Part shown: piece after piece, positions 14,453 through 18,123 of the stretch
Layout of the letters: every line of letters begins with the position of its first letter
Position numbering within the stretch: position 1 is the first letter of the stretch
Source: an uncultured Clostridium sp.
GTDB lineage: Bacteria; Bacillota; Clostridia; Lachnospirales; Lachnospiraceae
Direction: 5' to 3'
Length of the DNA stretch: 18,123 nt
Assembly (NCBI GenBank): GCA_900551225.1
Contig: URUZ01000060.1
Location: forward strand, 1 to 18,123
Program-made: the position numbers and the translations under genes
The notes under the pieces: generated by a model
Seen by the model: the letters and a program-made list of their open reading frames with translations, nothing else
Told to the model about the DNA's origin: nothing
The model's database searches: none

Positions 14453-15442
14453 CTAATGTTTCCTTTTGTGGAACATAGCTATCACCTTCTGGTTATTAAC
14501 CAGTGACCGGCCGATGACAACAACCAGCAGAATCACCCCAACCGGAATATCCAGATACTGCTGGCTCACCTTAAAGCAGAGCGGAAGCCCGAAACGCAGC
14601 ACACCGATTACCACTGCCGCCAGGGCCGTTCCCAGCACACTTCCCTTACCGCCGGTACTCAGGGTTCCGCCCAGCACCACGGCGGTTATAATAGGCATGG
14701 TCAGCGTTGCGCCGATGTCACTTTTAGCAGTGCCCAGATAAGAAGTAAGGACAATGCCCGCCACTGCCGCGCTCATGGCCGACAGTACATAAGTGCTCAT
14801 GATGATCAATCTGCTGTTGATACCGGAATATTCTGCCGCATTCTGGTTAACGCCTGTCAGAAAGATCTGACGTCCGTATTTCGTTTTATGCAGAAGGATA
14901 TACGCGATGATTGCCAGCACCAGGAATATCAGTACCTGGTTTGGTATCACCCCAAACAGTTTGAATTTAGTGATCCTTATAAAGCTGTCGGGGAATCCAT
15001 TGATGCCCTTATAGCTCTCCGTGGCGGACAGGTTGGAGACCAGCAGCGCGAGGCCCGAAAACAGGAAGCTCCCACCCAGCGTAACAACCATGGGCTGAAC
15101 GCCGCAGTAAGCCACAAAATATCCGGAGAGGGCGCCGCACAGCGCTGCCACAATAATTCCCAAACCGGCAGCCACCCAGATGTTAAGTCCCCAATCCTGC
15201 CAGGACACCCCCAGCACAATGGAGGTAAGCCCTACAATGGAGCCTGCCTGGATATCGATCCCTCCTGTGATCATGACGAATGTCACAAACAGGGATATGA
15301 TACAGATGGATATCATATCATTGATGCTTCCGAACAGCACCCGGGGCATCAGGAATTTACTGTTGGCTGATGCAAAGATTACAAACTCCAGGGCCAGAAT
15401 ACAGATCAGGACGGCCTCCCAGCTTTTTAATGCCTTTTTCAT
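14453..15442 (-). CDS. lsrD: AI-2 ABC transporter permease LsrD
   Basis: This 329-residue membrane protein matches E. coli LsrD (330 residues) in length and distinctive stretches: TFVMITGGIDIQAGSIVGL (54-72), INGFPDSF at about 147-154, LHKTKYGRQIFLTGVNQNAAEYSGI, and SYLGTAKSDIGA with MPIITAVVLGGTLSTGGKGS. About nine or ten membrane spans are apparent. With LsrC it forms the heterodimeric channel for AI-2. The ATG shares four bases with the lsrC stop (ATGA overlap) and has AGGAGGGG upstream, so the two permeases are translationally coupled, fitting one-to-one assembly. The RbsC-type family is certain; the LsrD call rests on the match, gene order and linked lsrF. Confidence 0.9.
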   Translation of the reverse strand: MKKALKSWEAVLICILALEFVIFASANSKFLMPRVLFGSINDMISICIISLFVTFVMITGGIDIQAGSIVGLTSIVLGVSWQDWGLNIWVAAGLGIIVAALCGALSGYFVAYCGVQPMVVTLGGSFLFSGLALLVSNLSATESYKGINGFPDSFIRITKFKLFGVIPNQVLIFLVLAIIAYILLHKTKYGRQIFLTGVNQNAAEYSGINSRLIIMSTYVLSAMSAAVAGIVLTSYLGTAKSDIGATLTMPIITAVVLGGTLSTGGKGSVLGTALAAVVIGVLRFGLPLCFKVSQQYLDIPVGVILLVVVIGRSLVNNQKVIAMFHKRKH

Positions 15443-16458
15443 GACTGAACCCCTCCTTTTTTATCAGCGCCCACCGCAGTCCTCGCCGACAGGATCTGAT
15501 GACGGTTCTTAATTATGGCCCTGTTCTGTGCCACTGTGTTAATTACCACAATGGTAATGAGGAGGATTCCTGTGATGGTATTGTCATAGTCAGAAGAAAA
15601 CCCTAAGAATACAAGGATTCTGCTGATAGATGACATGATAATGGCTCCTATGGCTGCGCCGATCAGGCTGCCCTGCCCGCCTGCCAGGCTGAGTCCGCCA
15701 AGGACGCAGGCCGCAATCGCCTTCATCTCATAGCTGTTGCCTGCCGTAGGCGTGATGAAGCCGATACGCGATGTATAGATCATACCTGCCACCGCTGCAA
15801 AGATACCGCTTAATACGTAAGCTGCGATTTTCGTCCGGGATGCAGGGATGCCTACCAGGTCTGCGCCCGCCGCATTATCACCCACCGCTATAAAATATTT
15901 TCCCTTTTTAGTCTGGGTCAGGATCAGATGTCCCGCAATTACCGCCAGGATAGTCACAGCATAAAATGTGGTGAGTTTTCCCGCAATCAGCGCATTGGAC
16001 ATACGTGTGTACTCAGCGGGAAGGTTTTCCACCCAGGCCCCCTTTGTGAATACGTAAATCAGGCCGCGGACAACGCCGTTGATTCCCAATGTAAATATAA
16101 GAGATGGAATCTGAAGCACCGATACTCCGAACCCATTGACAAAGCCAATGGCTGCTCCGATGACCAGGGCCGTCACAATCGCCGTGCCCCACCCGGAACC
16201 ATCCCGCAGCAGGGTTGCTCCCACTGCGGCCGACATGCCCAGGGTTGCTCCCACCGACACATCGATCTCACCAGTCAGAATAACAAATGCGCTTCCCACT
16301 GCCAGCAGCGTAAATACCACGCTGTCATTAAAGCAGTTCAGGATCGACGTGGGCTGCCAGAAACTGGGGTTCACACAGCCTACAATAAATATCAAGGCAG
16401 CCAGAAATAGAAAACTGCTCATTTCATGGGATTTGATTATCTTTTTCATTTGATTCAT
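15439..16458 (-). CDS. lsrC: AI-2 ABC transporter permease LsrC
   Basis: The 339-residue product starts best at the ATG at 16458, preceded by GGTGGAGAG and 16 bases after the lsrA stop. An in-frame TTG at 16494 would overlap lsrA and lacks a good site. Sequence matches E. coli LsrC: ILTGEIDVSVGATLGMSAAV (about 58-77), KGAWVENLPAEY, GKYFIAVGDNAAGADLVGI and the long EMKAIAACVLGGLSLAGGQG block. It is a multi-span membrane protein pairing with LsrD and docking on LsrA through the cytoplasmic loop after the GDN motif. It ends in a Lys/Arg-rich cytoplasmic tail of about 30 residues. Confidence 0.9.
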   Translation of the reverse strand: MNQMKKIIKSHEMSSFLFLAALIFIVGCVNPSFWQPTSILNCFNDSVVFTLLAVGSAFVILTGEIDVSVGATLGMSAAVGATLLRDGSGWGTAIVTALVIGAAIGFVNGFGVSVLQIPSLIFTLGINGVVRGLIYVFTKGAWVENLPAEYTRMSNALIAGKLTTFYAVTILAVIAGHLILTQTKKGKYFIAVGDNAAGADLVGIPASRTKIAAYVLSGIFAAVAGMIYTSRIGFITPTAGNSYEMKAIAACVLGGLSLAGGQGSLIGAAIGAIIMSSISRILVFLGFSSDYDNTITGILLITIVVINTVAQNRAIIKNRHQILSARTAVGADKKGGVQS

Positions 16459-16474
16459 GTCTCTCCACCCGCTT

Positions 16475-17998
16475 TCATTCTTCTGCCGCGCCAAAGGATG
16501 CTGCCATCAGACTGGCCTGGCTGATTTCCGACTTGGACAGTTCGCCTTTGATGCGCCCGGAATATACCACCACTGCCCGGTCGGAAAGCTCTACAATTTC
16601 TTCCATGTCAGAAGATATAAGCATAATCGCCACACCCTGGGCCTTCAGTTTATGAATAATGGAATACACATCGCCCCGTGCCGCGGCATCAATACCGCGT
16701 GTGGGTTCATCCAGTATCACCAGTTTGGGGTTCGTGGAAAGGCATCTTCCTATAATGATCTTCTGCTGATTTCCTCCTGAAAGATTGCCGGCGGTCTGAT
16801 CGTGCCCTGTTACCTTAATTCGAAAATCATCAATATAACGTTTGGCAACCTCCACCTCCGTCTTTTTATCCAGAAAGAATCCGCCCATTTTTTTATCTCT
16901 TAATAAGGAAGAAGTGGTGTTAGCCGCCACATCGCTGATGGCAAACAGACCGTTCACTCTCCGGTCCTCAGGCACATAGTTGATCCCGGCTTCCAGCACC
17001 TGGGCCGTGGAGTGTCCAGTTACATCCCTGCCGTCCAGAATTGCCTTCCCTTTAAGAACTTTGTCCCTCCCAAATATAGTTGTGGCCAGCTCCGTGCGCC
17101 CGGCCCCCACAACTCCGGCCACCCCCAGTACCTCGCCAGGATACACCTTCAGGTTCACATCCTCGAACCCATATCCGGAGTAGTCCTGCAATTCAAATAC
17201 CGGTTTCAGGCCCTCATAGTCAAGGGCTTTCTCGGCCCCCTTGCCATCCTTGAGATCTGCCTCATCCATGTTGGGCGGGAGCAGCCCTTTGACCAGCATT
17301 TCCCTGGTAAAGTCTGCCACACGGCATTTTAAGGTAATGATGCCGTCCCTCATGATGGCCACATGGGTGGCAATCTGGAATACCTCCGCCAAGCGGTGTG
17401 TTATGTAAACTATTCCTATGCCCTTCCGTTTCAGATCTTCCACGATCTTAAAAAGGCTCTCGACTTCGTCAAATGTCAGTGCGCTGGTAGGCTCATCCAG
17501 GATCAGTACCCTGGCATTCCTCAAAAGCCCCCTCAGCAGTTCAACCAGCTGCTGTTCTGCAATAGATAAGCTCATCGCCTTCCTGGTCAGATCCATGTGC
17601 CATCCGATTTCATCCATAATCTGCAGAAGCCGTTTCCTCAAGATCCCTGTATTCTCCTTGAATCCAATGAGTACATTTTCCTCCACTGTCATGTTAGGAA
17701 AAAGCATGGGTTCCTGGGGTACCATATAGACCCCCTTCGCCAATACCACAGAAGGCTTGAAGGAATTGATCTTTTCCCCTGCTATGATCAGCTCCCCCTC
17801 ATCCGGCTGGTAAATACCCATGATAATCTTCATCAGGGTGCTCTTTCCAGCACCGTTTCCTCCTATTAAAGCCAGCACCTCGCCCTTACCAACATCTAGG
17901 TCAATCCCCTTTAATACCGCATTCAAGCCAAATGTCTTAAAGACGCCGCGGGCAGAAAGCAGCATGTCATTCGAATCACACGTTTCTGCTTGACTCAT
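16475..17998 (-). CDS. lsrA: AI-2 ABC transporter ATP-binding protein LsrA, double cassette
   Basis: From the ATG at 17998 (AGGAGGGG seven bases upstream) the product has 507 residues. A frame extension to 18103 would begin inside the -35 box of the promoter and is rejected. Cassette one: Walker A GGNGAGKST (46-54), VPQEPMLFP (93-101, nearly as in E. coli LsrA), a relaxed signature LSIAEQQ (144-150) and Walker B LILDEP with Asp168-Glu169. Cassette two: degenerate Walker A GVVGAGRTE (295-303), LSGGNQQK (406-413) and LDEPTRGID (429-437). The C-terminus AASFGAAEE resembles the VAFGD end of LsrA. It drives import through LsrC/LsrD. RbsA-type ATPases are alike, so the specific name rests on the VPQEP block and the operon. 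Confidence 0.9.
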   Translation of the reverse strand: MSQAETCDSNDMLLSARGVFKTFGLNAVLKGIDLDVGKGEVLALIGGNGAGKSTLMKIIMGIYQPDEGELIIAGEKINSFKPSVVLAKGVYMVPQEPMLFPNMTVEENVLIGFKENTGILRKRLLQIMDEIGWHMDLTRKAMSLSIAEQQLVELLRGLLRNARVLILDEPTSALTFDEVESLFKIVEDLKRKGIGIVYITHRLAEVFQIATHVAIMRDGIITLKCRVADFTREMLVKGLLPPNMDEADLKDGKGAEKALDYEGLKPVFELQDYSGYGFEDVNLKVYPGEVLGVAGVVGAGRTELATTIFGRDKVLKGKAILDGRDVTGHSTAQVLEAGINYVPEDRRVNGLFAISDVAANTTSSLLRDKKMGGFFLDKKTEVEVAKRYIDDFRIKVTGHDQTAGNLSGGNQQKIIIGRCLSTNPKLVILDEPTRGIDAAARGDVYSIIHKLKAQGVAIMLISSDMEEIVELSDRAVVVYSGRIKGELSKSEISQASLMAASFGAAEE

Positions 17999-18030
17999 GT
18001 TTCCCCTCCTTAGCGCATCTGTTTTCGTAA

Positions 18031-18057
18031 TTTTGATATTTTTGTTTTGATACCAAA
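18031..18057. promoter_or_regulatory. Candidate operator in the lsr leader (direct repeat and partial palindrome)
   Basis: The octamer TTTTGATA is repeated at 18031-18038 and 18045-18052, a period of 14 bases. The second copy runs into CCAAAC, making an imperfect palindrome TTTGATACCAAA at 18046-18057 (10 of 12 bases symmetric). The sites lie about 15 to 40 bases downstream of the predicted start of transcription, a place where a repressor could block elongation or initiation. No regulator gene is visible beside it in the window, so the binding protein is unknown. Confidence 0.45.
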
Positions 18058-18074
18058 CATTTGTAACACTCGTT

Positions 18075-18103
18075 AGTATACGGGAATGATATATGTTTGT
18101 CAA
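18075..18103 (-). promoter_or_regulatory. Sigma-A promoter of the lsr operon
   Basis: On the minus strand a perfect -35 box TTGACA (18103-18098) and TATACT (18080-18075) are separated by 17 bases. Transcription should begin near 18068, giving a leader of about 70 bases before lsrA. This is close to the consensus for strong basal transcription, so tight control would need a repressor, for which the leader offers candidate sites. Confidence 0.88.
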
Positions 18104-18123
18104 GAGGTTTAAAGCAATTTAAC

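Noticed and set aside
16459..16494. TTG start for LsrC with 12 extra residues
   Set aside because: It overlaps lsrA and has no good ribosome binding site, whereas the ATG at 16458 follows GGTGGAGAG.
18065..18077. TAACACTCGTTA near the lsr transcription start as a catabolite-response element
   Set aside because: Only four-base arms are symmetric and the match to the cre consensus is poor.
17999..18103. N-terminal extension of LsrA by 35 residues
   Set aside because: The extension would begin inside the -35 box of the predicted promoter. The ATG at 17998 has a strong AGGAGGGG site and gives the usual LsrA length.

Overview
The window reads as a chromosomal segment of a Gram-positive anaerobe of the Clostridia. 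A Lachnospiraceae member, of the kind placed in Enterocloster, Hungatella or Clostridium, is my best guess. The reasons are strong AGGAGG-type ribosome binding sites, lipoprotein-type solute-binding proteins with charged linkers, a secreted protein with clostridial cell-wall-binding repeats, and roughly even base composition. Every supported gene lies on the minus strand, so transcription runs from high to low coordinates. The species assignment is inference.

Region 1 (about 18123 to 12237) is an AI-2 uptake operon, lsrACDBF, in the same gene order as the enterobacterial lsr operon. It encodes a double-cassette ATPase, two permeases, the LsrB-type binding lipoprotein and the LsrF thiolase. 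It starts from a near-consensus sigma-A promoter (TTGACA, 17 bp, TATACT) and ends at an intrinsic terminator. The regulator gene lsrR, the kinase gene lsrK and lsrG are not in the window.

Region 2 (12206 to 8996) holds two stand-alone genes. One is an AEC-family permease. The other is a secreted 664-residue protein with N-terminal cell-wall-binding repeats, a Gly-rich linker and a transglutaminase-like domain with an intact Cys-His-Asp triad. A strong terminator follows it.

Region 3 (about 8960 to 40) is a tightly packed nine-gene carbohydrate operon. It runs: RpiR/MurR-type regulator, binding lipoprotein, RbsA-like ATPase, RbsC-like permease, AraB-type ribulokinase, AraD-type L-ribulose-5-phosphate 4-epimerase, KpsF/GutQ-like SIS protein, ribulose-phosphate 3-epimerase-like protein, and HxlB-type 6-phospho-3-hexuloisomerase-like SIS protein. 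Its promoter carries a 13-bp palindrome (CTTCATAATGAAG) between and over the -10 and -35 boxes, a likely operator for the RpiR protein. The enzymes suggest import of a pentose or pentulose, phosphorylation, epimerisation to D-xylulose 5-phosphate and D-ribulose 5-phosphate, and possibly onward use through hexulose-phosphate chemistry. No sugar isomerase (AraA) and no hexulose-6-phosphate synthase are present in the window. The operon may continue past the left edge.

Points that stand out are an LsrB-like receptor with two of six AI-2 pocket residues changed, three SIS-domain proteins in one operon, a KpsF-like protein without the usual lysine, and hairpins next to both binding-protein genes that could set protein ratios. 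I see no RNA genes, CRISPR arrays, insertion sequences or att sites.
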